In this document: in pieces, positions 10,305 through 20,116 of the stretch
Position numbering within the stretch: the stretch's first letter is position 1
Layout of the letters: each line of letters opens with the position of its first letter
Source: an uncultured Chlorobiaceae bacterium
GTDB lineage: Bacteria > Bacteroidota > Chlorobiia > Chlorobiales > Chlorobiaceae
Direction of reading: 5' to 3'
Assembly: GCA_903869365.1 (NCBI GenBank)
Contig: CAIPYV010000119.1
Coordinates: forward strand, 1 to 49,038
DNA length: 49,038 nucleotides
The notes under the pieces: model-generated
Seen by the model: the letters and a program-made list of their open reading frames with translations, nothing else
Told to the model about the DNA's origin: nothing
The model's database searches: none
Made by a program: the position numbers and the translations under genes

Positions 10305-12419
10305 ATGCAAAATAACATATCTGCCCTTAAAGAACTGACAAAAAATCTATGGTGGTCATGGGATACAGAAGCAAAACAGATTTTTGAAGAACTCTCACCT
10401 CTGCTTTGGGAGAGAAATAATCATAACCCTGTAGAACTGTTACGTCATATATCCAATGATGAACTTGTTGCCCGCTGTACTGGCGAATTCGGCAGCAAAA
10501 TAGACCGGGCTTATGCACGTTTTTCCGCCTACCTCAACGAAAAAGAGACCTGGGCTGCAAAAAACACTCCAGAACTTGTCAAAGATCCTGTCGCCTATTT
10601 CAGTGCGGAATTCGGCATTCATGAAAGCGTAAGAATATATTCAGGAGGTCTCGGTGTCCTTTCTGGTGATCACCTGAAATCGGCCAGCGACCTGGGCATC
10701 AACTTTATAGGTATTACCTTGTTTTATAAAGAAGGATATTTCCGTCAGAACCTCAATCAGGACGGATGGCAGAAAGAAGATTATCCTCTGCAATACCCTG
10801 AGCACCTGCCTATAGAAAAAGTCAAGGATCAGGATGGCAATGATCTCATCATTACGGTCAATATAGCGCAAAGCGAGGTTTACGCCCAGGCATGGAGCCT
10901 TAAAGTTGGCAGAGCAACCCTTTACCTGCTTGATACCAATATTGCGGCCAATGAATCCCACTATCGCGATATCTGTTGTAGAGTTTATGGCGGTGACCAG
11001 AACATGCGCATCAACCAGGAGATCATTCTCGGTATCGGCGGCGTCAAGCTTCTTGACCAGCTCGGAAAAACACCGATAGTCTATCATATGAACGAAGGCC
11101 ACTCTGCATTTCTCACGCTCGAACTGCTTGCCAACGAGTTGAGAAAAGGAGTATCGAAAACAGAAGCAATAGAAATCGTCCGCTCACGCTGCGTCTTTAC
11201 AACACACACTCCCGTTCCTGCCGGTCATGACCGCTTTACAAGCGATATGATGCACTACACCTTCGATAAGTACCTGTCCACAATCGGTATGAACTTCGAT
11301 GATCTGATGAGACTTGGATCAGAAGATAACAACAATATTTACGGACTTTTCACCATGACAGTGCTTGCACTGCATTTGTCCCGCTCGGCAAACGGCGTTT
11401 CGAAACTGCACGGAGAAGTTTCGCGAGTTATGTGGCAGCATCTCTTTCCCGACAAAACGGTTACGGAGGTTCCCATCGGCCATATTACCAACGGCGTACA
11501 CGCCAGCAGCTGGACATGCGGTTATACCGATAATTTCTGGAAAAAGTTCACCGGCAGCATTGATGAGATGAGCCTTTCACGCGAGACTGCAGAAGCCGTA
11601 CTTGCAAAAGTCACCGATGAGGAGCTTTGGTCCTTACGCTACACCCTGAAGCGTCATCTGATCGACTTTATGGACAGATATCTGAGCAACCAGCTTTTTC
11701 ACCAGCATACAAATTCAATCTACAGTGAATACGATGCCATGCGTTCGAGAAAAAACACCTTCTCACCCGATGTGCTCACTATTGGATTTGCAAGACGTTT
11801 TGCTACCTACAAGCGTGCGCCACTGGTTTTCAGAGATCTTGACCGCCTTGACAAAATCATCAATCACTCTTCAAGACCGCTTCAGATAGTCTTTGCAGGA
11901 AAAGCACATCCGCATGACGATGCAGGAAAAGACTACATCCGCCAGATAGTCCACCACTCACGCCGTCCAGAGTTCAGCGGCAAGATTGTTTTCCTTGAAA
12001 ACTACAATCTCGGCGTTGCAAAACGGATGGTATCAGGCGTTGACGTCTGGCTGAACACTCCGGTAAGGCCAATGGAGGCAAGCGGTACCTCAGGCGAAAA
12101 AACCGTACTGCATGGTGGTCTGAATTTCAGTGTTCTCGACGGCTGGTGGCCGGAAGCCTATAACGGTGAAAACGGTTTTGCGATCGGAAACGGCGAATCT
12201 TTTGAAAACCATGAGGAACAGGATAGTTTCGACGCAGAACAATTGTACTCAACTTTGGAAAACCAGATCCTCCCTGCTTATTACGAACGCAACGAGGCGA
12301 ATATACCCGTCCAGTGGATCAAGAAAATCCGGAACGCCATTGCAACCATTGCACCGGAATACAACACCCACAGAATGGTCAAGGACTATGCGACCTGCTA
12401 CTATCTGAACAGAAAATAA
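10305..12419 (+). CDS. glgP: Alpha-glucan (glycogen) phosphorylase
   Basis: This GT35 family enzyme of 704 residues releases glucose-1-phosphate from storage glucan using phosphate. It is the shorter bacterial/archaeal form with an N-terminal DUF3417-type cap (LTKNLWWSWDTEAKQIFEEL) rather than the roughly 800-residue MalP/animal type. Visible hallmarks are YFSAEFGIHES, YSGGLGVLSGDHLKSASDLG, HMNEGHSAFL, and the PLP site RPMEASGTSGEKTVLHGG with K599 as the Schiff-base lysine. Green sulfur bacteria store glycogen in the light and use it in the dark. The gene stands alone, and a strong hairpin lies between it and pyrD. Confidence 0.95.
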   Translation: MQNNISALKELTKNLWWSWDTEAKQIFEELSPLLWERNNHNPVELLRHISNDELVARCTGEFGSKIDRAYARFSAYLNEKETWAAKNTPELVKDPVAYFSAEFGIHESVRIYSGGLGVLSGDHLKSASDLGINFIGITLFYKEGYFRQNLNQDGWQKEDYPLQYPEHLPIEKVKDQDGNDLIITVNIAQSEVYAQAWSLKVGRATLYLLDTNIAANESHYRDICCRVYGGDQNMRINQEIILGIGGVKLLDQLGKTPIVYHMNEGHSAFLTLELLANELRKGVSKTEAIEIVRSRCVFTTHTPVPAGHDRFTSDMMHYTFDKYLSTIGMNFDDLMRLGSEDNNNIYGLFTMTVLALHLSRSANGVSKLHGEVSRVMWQHLFPDKTVTEVPIGHITNGVHASSWTCGYTDNFWKKFTGSIDEMSLSRETAEAVLAKVTDEELWSLRYTLKRHLIDFMDRYLSNQLFHQHTNSIYSEYDAMRSRKNTFSPDVLTIGFARRFATYKRAPLVFRDLDRLDKIINHSSRPLQIVFAGKAHPHDDAGKDYIRQIVHHSRRPEFSGKIVFLENYNLGVAKRMVSGVDVWLNTPVRPMEASGTSGEKTVLHGGLNFSVLDGWWPEAYNGENGFAIGNGESFENHEEQDSFDAEQLYSTLENQILPAYYERNEANIPVQWIKKIRNAIATIAPEYNTHRMVKDYATCYYLNRK

Positions 12420-12439
12420 GACTGAACTGAACGCCAGAA

Positions 12440-12474
12440 GCCGCATGCGCTATAAACAAGGATAGCGCATCGGC
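12440..12474 (+). other. Stem-loop between glgP and pyrD
   Basis: A perfect 9-bp stem ATGCGCTAT / ATAGCGCAT (12445-12453 with 12462-12470) encloses an 8-nt loop. GCCG/CGGC extends it by 4 bp with one bulged C at 12444. No T-run follows, so it is not a classical terminator. It may stabilise the glgP 3' end or affect pyrD expression 25 nt downstream. Confidence 0.65.
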
Positions 12475-12498
12475 GACACTTATCAAGCACCGAACAAC

Positions 12499-13443
12499 AT
12501 GAGCCAACAAGGTACAGCCAAACCCGCTCCCTGCGCATCAGTATCTCTCGGGCGGGGACTTGATCTGAAATCACCGGTACTCCTGGCATCGGGAACTGTT
12601 TCATACGGCGAAGAACTCAGTCAACTCTGCGACCTTTCCAAAATCGGAGGTCTGGTAACCAAGGCCATTTCCCTTGAGCCGAGAACCGGCAATCTCCCCC
12701 AGCGTATCGCTGAAACTCCATCAGGAATGATCAACGCCATAGGATTGGCCAATGTCGGACTTGAATGTTTCATCACAGAAAAAATTCCCTTTCTTCGCAA
12801 ACTTGATACCGCCGTTATTGTCAATATTGCCGGCCGATCAATCGATGAGTACTGTGAAATAGTTGCAAGGCTGGACGCCGTCGAAGGAGTTAACGGCTAT
12901 GAAATCAATCTTTCATGTCCGAACGTCAAGGGTGAGTGTATGATTATGGGTGTGAGCCGGGATGCTACGTATGAAATTGTTTCGGAACTGCGAAGTATAA
13001 CCCCTCGCCATCTGATGATAAAGTTGACTCCGAACGTCACCTCAATCAGTTCCATTGCACTTGCAGCTGAAGAAGCTGGCGCTGATTCAGTCTCTCTCAT
13101 CAATACCGTGGTCGGTATGGCGATTAACTATAAAACCCGTCGGCCTCTCTTGAAAAACATTACAGGAGGTCTGTCCGGACCCGCAATAAAACCAATTGCC
13201 CTTGCAAAAGTATGGGAAGTCTTCAACGCCGTCTCCATTCCGGTTGTAGGCATGGGCGGTATTGCGGGATTTGAGGACGCCATGGAATTTCTGCTTGCCG
13301 GTTCAAAGGCGGTGCAGATCGGCACCATGAACTTTGTCTACCCCGATATCGGCGAACAGGTCGCAACAGCAATTGAACAATACTTCTCAACTCACGGTGC
13401 GACATCCATCAGTGAATATAGTGGAAGTTTACGAACAGATTAG
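12499..13443 (+). CDS. pyrD: Dihydroorotate dehydrogenase, class 1B catalytic subunit
   Basis: This flavoenzyme of 314 residues oxidises dihydroorotate to orotate in pyrimidine synthesis. The length and the absence of a membrane helix make it the cytosolic class 1 type. The catalytic-base cysteine segment is EINLSCPNVKGECMIMG, and FMN-binding parts are SPVLLASGTVSYG, LMIKLTPNV, LINTVVGMAI and GMGGIAGFEDAMEFL. Class 1B normally works with an Fe-S/FAD partner, PyrK, which passes electrons to NAD; no pyrK is adjacent here, so the partner should be elsewhere. It ends 2 nt from the stop of the convergent DUF4407 gene, with no terminator between them. Confidence 0.93.
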   Translation: MSQQGTAKPAPCASVSLGRGLDLKSPVLLASGTVSYGEELSQLCDLSKIGGLVTKAISLEPRTGNLPQRIAETPSGMINAIGLANVGLECFITEKIPFLRKLDTAVIVNIAGRSIDEYCEIVARLDAVEGVNGYEINLSCPNVKGECMIMGVSRDATYEIVSELRSITPRHLMIKLTPNVTSISSIALAAEEAGADSVSLINTVVGMAINYKTRRPLLKNITGGLSGPAIKPIALAKVWEVFNAVSIPVVGMGGIAGFEDAMEFLLAGSKAVQIGTMNFVYPDIGEQVATAIEQYFSTHGATSISEYSGSLRTD

Positions 13444-13445
13444 CG

Positions 13446-14552
13446 TTATCGCCCCCATCCCCTTTTATTTGAAACATACCTCTTTGCGCGCCTCCCTCCG
13501 ATTTTTGAACCCATGAAGCGGTACTCCCGGATGGTTCTGTTACGCGACAAAAAGGATGTATTCGTCAATTGCGAGATAATTCGAGATTCCGTTTCCTTGA
13601 TATCAATATCACAAGGCCCTGCATCAGCAAGCAGTTTGACAATAAGGGGAGCGCATTCGAAGACAACAAACAGCAGGGTGATCAATAAAATCGCATTGGC
13701 CGAAGAGCGACTCACATCATTTGACGAATGGGTCAACTCACTGAGCGCCCAGTTCCTGTCAGCAAAACCTGCGTGCGCGGCTTTACCATCAAGCCTGTCA
13801 TCAGTCAGCATCATCTGATTATTAAGCCCCTCAGCTGTTTTCTGACGACTCATATACCCGTGCAGTTCTGCAAGCTGCCCTGCAAGAAATTCAAGCCTCG
13901 TCTGCTTGGCAGCTACAACCATTTCCTTATTCCTTGCATAGGGACCATATCCCTGCAATCCGGAGGTGGTTGAGGTACGGGATCCAAACACCTCCTGCTT
14001 AAGCTCCTCGCGTAAACGATTAACCTCACTGCTCAGCTTGTCGTACTCATCCTGATACGTTTTGATCTGATTGAGTTCAAGTGCATATTTTTCGGTAAAT
14101 GACTGCTGCACCTTGACAATCCGCTCCTTTTGCTCAGAAAGGTACCGTGCTCGAAGCTGCTCGTGAATCTCCTTGTCAAATATTTTTAATTCAAGAGGAC
14201 GGGCAATGACCATAGCAATCAGCACGGCAAAAATCAGTCTTGGAGAGGCTTGAAGGAACTGTTTCACCCCTTTGGAGGTCTTGTTGATCCCAGAGACAAT
14301 AGAACGATCGAGATTCAGGATGGCCACACCCCAGACCAGACCAAAAAGCACTGCCCACAATTCACCAAAATCATTGCCGGCGAAAACAAAATAAAGTGCG
14401 TATCCTCCAGAGAGTGCGGCAAAAAGCGCAGTAAAAAAGATGGTCGCCCCTATTCCAAAATATTTGCTGTGCTCCGTCGGATATTTTTCAATAAAATCAA
14501 CCGAAGTTCCAGCACATACCCAAAAAAAACGCTGTAAACGTGAAAAGATCAT
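13446..14552 (-). CDS. DUF4407 membrane protein
   Basis: This 368-residue protein starts at the ATG at 14552, which has a strong GGAGG ribosome site 6 nt upstream; the longer frame to 14630 has none. There are three N-terminal hydrophobic segments (about residues 30-50, 60-80 and 108-125), with the conserved LNLDRSIVSG between them. A long charged coiled-coil-like region (IHEQLRARYLSEQKERIVKVQQ... onward) follows, with a last membrane segment near SANAILLITLLFVVFECAPL. The C-terminus is basic. This is the layout of the DUF4407 family, which has no established function. It is convergent with pyrD and faces ispF across a 200-nt gap. Confidence 0.8.
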   Translation of the reverse strand: MIFSRLQRFFWVCAGTSVDFIEKYPTEHSKYFGIGATIFFTALFAALSGGYALYFVFAGNDFGELWAVLFGLVWGVAILNLDRSIVSGINKTSKGVKQFLQASPRLIFAVLIAMVIARPLELKIFDKEIHEQLRARYLSEQKERIVKVQQSFTEKYALELNQIKTYQDEYDKLSSEVNRLREELKQEVFGSRTSTTSGLQGYGPYARNKEMVVAAKQTRLEFLAGQLAELHGYMSRQKTAEGLNNQMMLTDDRLDGKAAHAGFADRNWALSELTHSSNDVSRSSANAILLITLLFVVFECAPLIVKLLADAGPCDIDIKETESRIISQLTNTSFLSRNRTIREYRFMGSKIGGRRAKRYVSNKRGWGR

Positions 14553-14643
14553 ACCGTACCTCCGTTCACTCTGGCTATAAAAATTTCTGAAAGAGCTCTC
14601 TCTTGTATTAAACTCATAAGGAAAGAGCATATCAATAAATAGC

Positions 14644-14657
14644 CCTTAATTTTAAGG
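14644..14657. promoter_or_regulatory. 14-bp palindrome between DUF4407 and ispF
   Basis: CCTTAATTTTAAGG is a perfect 14-bp palindrome followed by TTTTT, placed in the divergent gap between the DUF4407 gene and ispF. It may be an operator or a chance AT-rich palindrome; nothing else identifies it. Confidence 0.3.
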
Positions 14658-14753
14658 TTTTTCTCCGGCACTTCTGCTATGTGGTTCTGATTTTTCCTGA
14701 TTTATTCTATCTTTGATACCTGTCACCTATAATCCTTAAAATCTGGAATAACC

Positions 14754-15227
14754 ATGCGCATTGGAATTGGTATTGATGTACACCCTTTTGCTGAAGGTCG
14801 GAAACTGGTGATCGGTGGCGTTCATATCCCTGGAGACAAAGGACTTGACGGCCACAGCGATGCCGATGTTCTGCTTCATGCTGTGAGCGATGCACTTCTT
14901 GGTGCGGCTGCACTGGGTGACATTGGCCTTCACTTCCCCAACACAAGCCAGGAATTCAAGGATATCGACAGCATGATTCTGCTCAAACATGTCGGAAAGC
15001 TTCTTAAAAAAAACGGTTACCAGACCTTGAACGTCGACGCCATGCTGCTTCTTGAAGCACCGAAAATAGCACCCTACATTACAGAAATGCGTAAAAACAT
15101 TGCACGCTGCCTCGGTGTTGAAATCGGAAGCATCTCTGTCAAGGCTACAACCAACGAAAAGCTCGGCTATATAGGACGGGAAGAGGGCGCTGCGGCTCAT
15201 GCAGTCTGTATTATCCGATCCACCTAA
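14754..15227 (+). CDS. ispF: 2-C-methyl-D-erythritol 2,4-cyclodiphosphate synthase
   Basis: This 157-residue enzyme forms the cyclic diphosphate intermediate of the MEP isoprenoid pathway, which in a phototroph supplies the phytyl/farnesyl tails, carotenoids and quinones. The zinc ligands match the E. coli numbers: D8 and H10 in GIDVHPF, and H42 in [14 protein letters not shown]. The C-terminal [13 protein letters not shown] segment binds the cytidine moiety. No ispD is adjacent. The stop codon overlaps the stop of the convergent permease gene by 4 nt. Confidence 0.96.
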   Translation: MRIGIGIDVHPFAEGRKLVIGGVHIPGDKGLDGHSDADVLLHAVSDALLGAAALGDIGLHFPNTSQEFKDIDSMILLKHVGKLLKKNGYQTLNVDAMLLLEAPKIAPYITEMRKNIARCLGVEIGSISVKATTNEKLGYIGREEGAAAHAVCIIRST

Positions 15228-16495
15228 GCTCCGACTTCACCCCTGAGAATCCTGACCGGCAAATAGCGCGTAGCCTTTCTTGCCGGACTCCAGGATGAAA
15301 TAACGGCAATCAGAATACCAAACGCGATCACCATCAGGTGAGCTTCAGGCTGCTCAATAATATTGATTTTATCACTTTTCAACACTCCTGCAGTACTTGC
15401 CTCAAAACGGATGGCGTCAACAAAATGACAAATCACATGACCCATCGGACTCCCGATTACTACTCCGAGAACACCAATCATAAACCCTTCAAGCATAAAA
15501 ATACGGGTGATACTCCCTGCCTGCATACCCATTGAACGCAAGATGGCTATATCCTTAACCTTTTGCAGAATCACCGTAGTCATGACCGATGAAACACCAA
15601 GACCGGCGACAACAAAAACAAACCCTACCAGAACAAGCGTGATCAGGGCATTACGGTTGTAAAACTCAATGACGTTCCGGTTGGTTTCATCCCAGCTCTC
15701 GCTTTTGTATCCGCTCAGTTTCTGCACCTTCGCTGAAGTCTCGGAAGCACGATCAACATGAGCTGTTCTCAATCCGATACCGGTAACAGAATTCGAAGCA
15801 ATACCCTCCATTCTCTGAGCAAGCGCAAGATTGACATAAGCTTCCCGCTCATCCTTCGCATTGAAGCCGCTGCTGAATCGGCCGACTATCGTTACAGAAA
15901 ACTCTTCGCTGTTTTTTGTTACAAGCACAATCCTGTCACGGTAACCTGCATTAAGCTTTTTAGCCAGAAGATCACCGACAAGAATACCGTTCGGTGTATA
16001 AGCCAACTCTTCAAGAGAATTTTTTTCAAGCAGATTCTTTTGCAGCCCGGCAATATCTGCTTCAAGATGAGGAACAACGCCTCTGGCAACACAGGGAGTA
16101 AAACGAGTTTTGTTGCGTGCTAATAATTTGCTGAGCACAAAGGGTGAAATGCTCCTCAGCTCCCCCACTGGCCGAATGCTCTCGACAACCTCAACATAAT
16201 TCTTGATAACTTCCTGTTCATCAAGATTAATATTTTTGGTCACCATCGCAACCTTCCCTCGCTGAGTAACAAGATTTTCAGGTACCAGCGGAACAACCCT
16301 TTCAGCACTTATGAGGACATGGGGAGCGGTATCAATCACCTTGGCAACAACATTCGATGATGAACCACGTGCTACGGAAATAGTAGTCACAAGCATTGCC
16401 GAACCTACCGCTACACCAAGAGCAGTGAGAACAGTTTGGCGCTTTCTTTCTCGCAGATGCACAAAGGCAATCCTCACCTCATCCAGGTAATTCAT
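15224..16495 (-). CDS. ABC transporter permease, FtsX/MacB type
   Basis: This membrane subunit of about 423 residues starts at the ATG at 16495; a TTG eight codons earlier is also open. The topology is typical of lipoprotein-releasing or macrolide-export permeases: a first TM helix ([20 protein letters not shown]), a large extracytoplasmic MacB_PCD-like domain (about 50-275), then three TM helices of the FtsX domain ([14 protein letters not shown], a middle one, and [16 protein letters not shown]). [20 protein letters not shown] is the conserved coupling loop that contacts the ATPase. No ATPase or membrane-fusion gene is adjacent, so the substrate is unknown. Confidence 0.85.
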   Translation of the reverse strand: MNYLDEVRIAFVHLRERKRQTVLTALGVAVGSAMLVTTISVARGSSSNVVAKVIDTAPHVLISAERVVPLVPENLVTQRGKVAMVTKNINLDEQEVIKNYVEVVESIRPVGELRSISPFVLSKLLARNKTRFTPCVARGVVPHLEADIAGLQKNLLEKNSLEELAYTPNGILVGDLLAKKLNAGYRDRIVLVTKNSEEFSVTIVGRFSSGFNAKDEREAYVNLALAQRMEGIASNSVTGIGLRTAHVDRASETSAKVQKLSGYKSESWDETNRNVIEFYNRNALITLVLVGFVFVVAGLGVSSVMTTVILQKVKDIAILRSMGMQAGSITRIFMLEGFMIGVLGVVIGSPMGHVICHFVDAIRFEASTAGVLKSDKINIIEQPEAHLMVIAFGILIAVISSWSPARKATRYLPVRILRGEVGA

Positions 16496-16624
16496 GACAA
16501 AAGTTGAAAAATCAACCAAAAAAAATCTATTTTAACTGCCAGACATCGGTGACAATATGTCCCGACAAATAAATAAATTTGGCCATTAAATACTAACATT
16601 AGCTTTGAATAGGAGAGTATATCT

Positions 16625-17830
16625 GTGAAAAAAATTGGAATTCTTACCAGCGGAGGCGATTGTGGCGGACTCAATGCTGTACTGAAAGGTGCGGCGATGA
16701 TGGCGCTGTCAAAAAATCTTGAGCTTTATATTATCCCTAACGGCTACGCAGGGCTCTACAATCTCGTCGATCAGGAAAAAATAGTCCGCCTGGACCAGGA
16801 GCGTCTTGATCGGTTTGACGCAAGTTTTGCCGGTTCCGAAGCAGGACATTCAAGAGTGAAAATTAAGGCGATCAGCAATCCTGACAAGTACAACCGTATC
16901 AAAGCGGGTATGAAAAAATTTGACCTTGATGCTCTCATTATCAGTGGCGGGGACGATTCGGGCAGCGTCATGGTTGATCTCAATCAGAAAGGAATTCAGT
17001 GCATCCACGCACCGAAAACCATGGATCTCGACCTGCAGACCTACTCAGTCGGTGGCGACTCCACGATAAACCGCATCGCGCAGTTTGTGCACGACTTAAA
17101 AACAACCGGTAAAACCCACAACAGGGTTCTGGTCTCTGAAGTATTCGGCCGTTATGCTGGTCATACCGCTTTTCGCAGCGGCATAGCAGCTGAGGCTGAC
17201 TGTATTCTCATACCTGAAATTCCTGCAGACTGGGATATTGTGTACGAACACCTCGCCGAACGTTTTACTCGCAGGATCAGAGAGAGCGATGTCCACAGCG
17301 GTACCTACACCATTGTTGTGGCTGAAGGGCTTAAAAATGCCGACGGCAGCGATATTGTTGATGAATCAGCAGGCATCGACGCCTTTGGCCATAAAAAGCT
17401 TGCCGGAGCAGGAAAATTCACTGCACAGCAAATTCAGAAACGAATGAAAGTTGACCCGGCCATACCTATTTTCATGAAAGAGACCGGTATGTTTGTCGAA
17501 AAGATATACGAAATTCCTGAGGTACGCGTCATCCAGCCAGGTCACCTGGTCCGTTCAGGCAACTCTTCAGCATACGATATCAACTTCGGCTTTGAAGCCG
17601 GTGCCGGTGCAATACTGCTTCTCCTCGATGGCAAGTCCGGTGTCACGATCTCCAAGGTCAAGGGCCGCAAGATTGAATTCATCGAATCGAGCAAAGCAAT
17701 TGCTCAGCGCCATGTCGATCTCGAACAAGTCGCCATGTACGAATCATTAGGCATCTGCTTCGGTCGCAAGCCAGCCGCATACGAACCTATTCTCCGTGAA
17801 GTGGAAGGCGTGTACGAAAGAATCTACTGA
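16625..17830 (+). CDS. pfkA: 6-phosphofructokinase, probably pyrophosphate-dependent
   Basis: This 401-residue enzyme of the PfkA family phosphorylates fructose-6-phosphate. The phosphoryl-donor region reads SGGDDSGS (D111) where ATP enzymes have Gly-Gly-Asp-Gly-Ser, and PKTMD (K131) where ATP enzymes have Pro-Gly-Thr-Ile-Asp. In this family Asp and Lys at these two places mark use of pyrophosphate, which makes the reaction reversible. Other parts are LTSGGDCGGLNA, the sugar-phosphate site SVGGDSTINR, and EVFGRYAGHTA. The start is GTG with GGAG upstream. A 10-bp hairpin terminates the gene. The donor assignment is inference from two residues. Confidence 0.9.
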   Translation: MKKIGILTSGGDCGGLNAVLKGAAMMALSKNLELYIIPNGYAGLYNLVDQEKIVRLDQERLDRFDASFAGSEAGHSRVKIKAISNPDKYNRIKAGMKKFDLDALIISGGDDSGSVMVDLNQKGIQCIHAPKTMDLDLQTYSVGGDSTINRIAQFVHDLKTTGKTHNRVLVSEVFGRYAGHTAFRSGIAAEADCILIPEIPADWDIVYEHLAERFTRRIRESDVHSGTYTIVVAEGLKNADGSDIVDESAGIDAFGHKKLAGAGKFTAQQIQKRMKVDPAIPIFMKETGMFVEKIYEIPEVRVIQPGHLVRSGNSSAYDINFGFEAGAGAILLLLDGKSGVTISKVKGRKIEFIESSKAIAQRHVDLEQVAMYESLGICFGRKPAAYEPILREVEGVYERIY

Positions 17831-17849
17831 ACCGCTCGTCTGAGTAAGC

Positions 17850-17878
17850 AAACCCCCGCCATCAACCTGCGGGGGTTT
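17850..17878 (+). terminator. Intrinsic terminator after phosphofructokinase
   Basis: A perfect 10-bp GC-rich stem (AAACCCCCGC / GCGGGGGTTT) with a 9-nt loop begins 20 nt past the stop codon. The T tail is short. Confidence 0.8.
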
Positions 17879-17980
17879 CCGAAAACTGAATAAAAACTCC
17901 TGCATGTTCTTTTAAAAAACTCAAAACAAGCTATCTTTGAGGGTAATACTGGTAATGCTTTAACACCCAACGCCTGCACT

Positions 17981-18892
17981 ATGACCAAGACTGCTAAAAT
18001 CTGGATGAACGGCGAACTGATTGACTGGATTGACGCAAAAATCCACATTCTGTCACATGTTGTTCATTACGGTTCATCCACCTTTGAAGGAATACGCTGC
18101 TACGAAACCCTTAAGGGCTCAGCAGTACTTTTTCTGGACGAACATATCAAACGTCTCAGAGACTCTTCGAAAATATACCGTATCGAAATACCCTATTCCG
18201 AAAAAGAGCTGAAAGACGCTGTCATCAGCATTATTCACGCCAACAGCCATAAAGCCTGTTATGTCCGTCCGTTGGTCTACCGCGGACAGGGAGCTTTTGG
18301 AGTCAATCCGCACCGGGCATCGATCGAAGTTGCCATTGCCACATGGGAATGGGGAGCATACCTTGGTGATGATGTTCTTGAGAACGGTGTTGACGTCCGT
18401 GTCTCTTCATGGAACAGACCAGCTCCGAACACCCTGCCTGCCTTGGCAAAGGCCGGAGGCAACTACCTGAACTCGCAGCTCATCAAAATGGAAGCTCTGA
18501 TGGACGACTATGCCGAAGGAGTCGCTCTTGATATCAACGGCTATGTATCTGAAGGAAGCGGGGAAAATATTTTTGTCGTTCGAGACGGTATCATCTATAC
18601 CCCTATGTCGGGTCAGTCTATTCTTCCGGGCTTTACCCGTTATGCCGTCATGCACATAGCAAAAGAGCTCGGTTATGAAGTCCGCGAAACACTCATCCCC
18701 CGCGAAGCACTCTACATTGCCGATGAAATCTTCCTGACAGGCACCGCAGCAGAAATAACTCCGGTGAGAAGTGTTGACAAATACCCTATTGGGAATGAAA
18801 AACGGGGCCCGATTACCGAAATACTGCAACATGAATACCTGAAAATCGTCAAGACCGGTGAAGACCCTTACAACTGGCTGACCTTTATCTGA
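17981..18892 (+). CDS. ilvE: Branched-chain amino acid aminotransferase
   Basis: This fold-type IV PLP enzyme of 303 residues performs the last step of Val, Leu and Ile synthesis, moving the amino group from glutamate to the branched 2-oxo acids. Visible hallmarks are HYGSSTFEGIRCYET, the PLP lysine K157 in LPALAKAGGNYLNSQ, the cofactor glutamate E195 in EGSGENIFVV, and LTGTAAEITPVRSVD. Length and motifs fit IlvE better than D-amino acid transaminase or aminodeoxychorismate lyase. It is followed after 16 nt by holB, so the two probably share a transcript. Confidence 0.95.
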   Translation: MTKTAKIWMNGELIDWIDAKIHILSHVVHYGSSTFEGIRCYETLKGSAVLFLDEHIKRLRDSSKIYRIEIPYSEKELKDAVISIIHANSHKACYVRPLVYRGQGAFGVNPHRASIEVAIATWEWGAYLGDDVLENGVDVRVSSWNRPAPNTLPALAKAGGNYLNSQLIKMEALMDDYAEGVALDINGYVSEGSGENIFVVRDGIIYTPMSGQSILPGFTRYAVMHIAKELGYEVRETLIPREALYIADEIFLTGTAAEITPVRSVDKYPIGNEKRGPITEILQHEYLKIVKTGEDPYNWLTFI

Positions 18893-18908
18893 GCCCGGTA
18901 AGGCAGGC

Positions 18909-20078
18909 ATGAGCTGGAACAGCATTATCGGTCAAAAACAGCAAATCCGTACGCTTCGGAAAGCACTTGAAACAGGACGGTTTGCTCATGCCTACCTTTT
19001 CACTGGCCCGGAAGGGTCAGGAAAGGAATCAGTAGCCTTTGAAATTGCATCGATCTTCAACTGCCGATCCGCTCAGACCTCCAAGAGTGACGGAGCTTGC
19101 GGAATATGCCCTGACTGTTTGCAGATCCAGTCGTTCATGCACCCGAATGTGGAGTATATTTTTCCGGTGGAATCGGCTCTGCTCGATCCCGGTGACTCTG
19201 CAAAAAAAGAGAACAAGCGCTTTACCGATGCCAAGGAACGGTACGATACATTGATTGAACAAAAAAAGCAGAACCCCTATTTTTCCCCTGCCATGGAACG
19301 CTCCATGGGAATTCTGACCGAACAGATCATCACTCTGCAGCATAAAGCCTCGTTTATGCCGAGAGAAGGGAGCAAAAAGATATTCATTATTTCGCAGGCA
19401 GAACGGCTGCACCCTTCGGCAGCTAACAAAATCTTGAAACTCCTTGAAGAGCCTCCTGCCCACGTTTTATTTATACTTGTTTCTTCAAGACCTGAAGCCC
19501 TGCTGCCCACAATCCGCTCACGATGCCAGGCTATCAAGTTTTCTCGGATTACCGCCGCAGAACTGAGGCTCTGGCTGCAGCAACACCGCCCCGAAATCGT
19601 AGACCCGGAGCTGAGCTTTATGATCAGCTTTTCCAGAGGGAACCTCCGTCTTGCATGGGAGCTTATCAACAGCCGCGACAGCAACCCGTCGGAAACGACA
19701 ACTATTGTGCTCCGCAACAAGGCTCTCGACTTTCTTCGCCAGGTACTAACACCAAGCCGCTTCCACGAAGCTATTATCGCATGCGAGCAGAACGCCAAAA
19801 ATCTTTCGCGCGGAGAACTTACCCTCTTTCTTGCCGCCCTGCTGCTCTTTTTTCAGGATGTCAACCACCGCAGCATTAAACCCGACTTTCAGGAACTGAA
19901 CAACCCGGACATTAGCGATGCCATTGACCGTTTTGTAAAAAATTTTCCCAATCCCGATTTCTTCCAGATCTCAACAATCACCGAAGAGGCTATCCGCGCC
20001 ATCGAACGCAACGCCAGCCCCCTCCTTGTCATGGCATCCTTCACTGCCACTATCAAGGGAGTGCTGCAACGAAGCTAA
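18909..20078 (+). CDS. holB: DNA polymerase III delta-prime subunit
   Basis: This clamp-loader subunit of 389 residues works with gamma/tau and delta to place the sliding clamp on DNA. The N-terminal AAA+ module shows a P-loop (GPEGSGKE, 33-40), four zinc-binding cysteines (C52, C64, C67, C70) in the pattern shared with DnaX, and the SRC arginine-finger motif in TIRSRCQAIKF. It carries an extra charged stretch of about 60 residues (roughly 85-140, rich in Lys/Glu) between the zinc site and the sensor region, longer than in E. coli HolB (334 residues). A retained P-loop is common in non-enteric delta-prime proteins. It lies 16 nt after ilvE. Confidence 0.9.
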   Translation: MSWNSIIGQKQQIRTLRKALETGRFAHAYLFTGPEGSGKESVAFEIASIFNCRSAQTSKSDGACGICPDCLQIQSFMHPNVEYIFPVESALLDPGDSAKKENKRFTDAKERYDTLIEQKKQNPYFSPAMERSMGILTEQIITLQHKASFMPREGSKKIFIISQAERLHPSAANKILKLLEEPPAHVLFILVSSRPEALLPTIRSRCQAIKFSRITAAELRLWLQQHRPEIVDPELSFMISFSRGNLRLAWELINSRDSNPSETTTIVLRNKALDFLRQVLTPSRFHEAIIACEQNAKNLSRGELTLFLAALLLFFQDVNHRSIKPDFQELNNPDISDAIDRFVKNFPNPDFFQISTITEEAIRAIERNASPLLVMASFTATIKGVLQRS

Positions 20079-20116
20079 AATATCGACAATACTTTGATTG
20101 ATGACGTCCTGATTGT

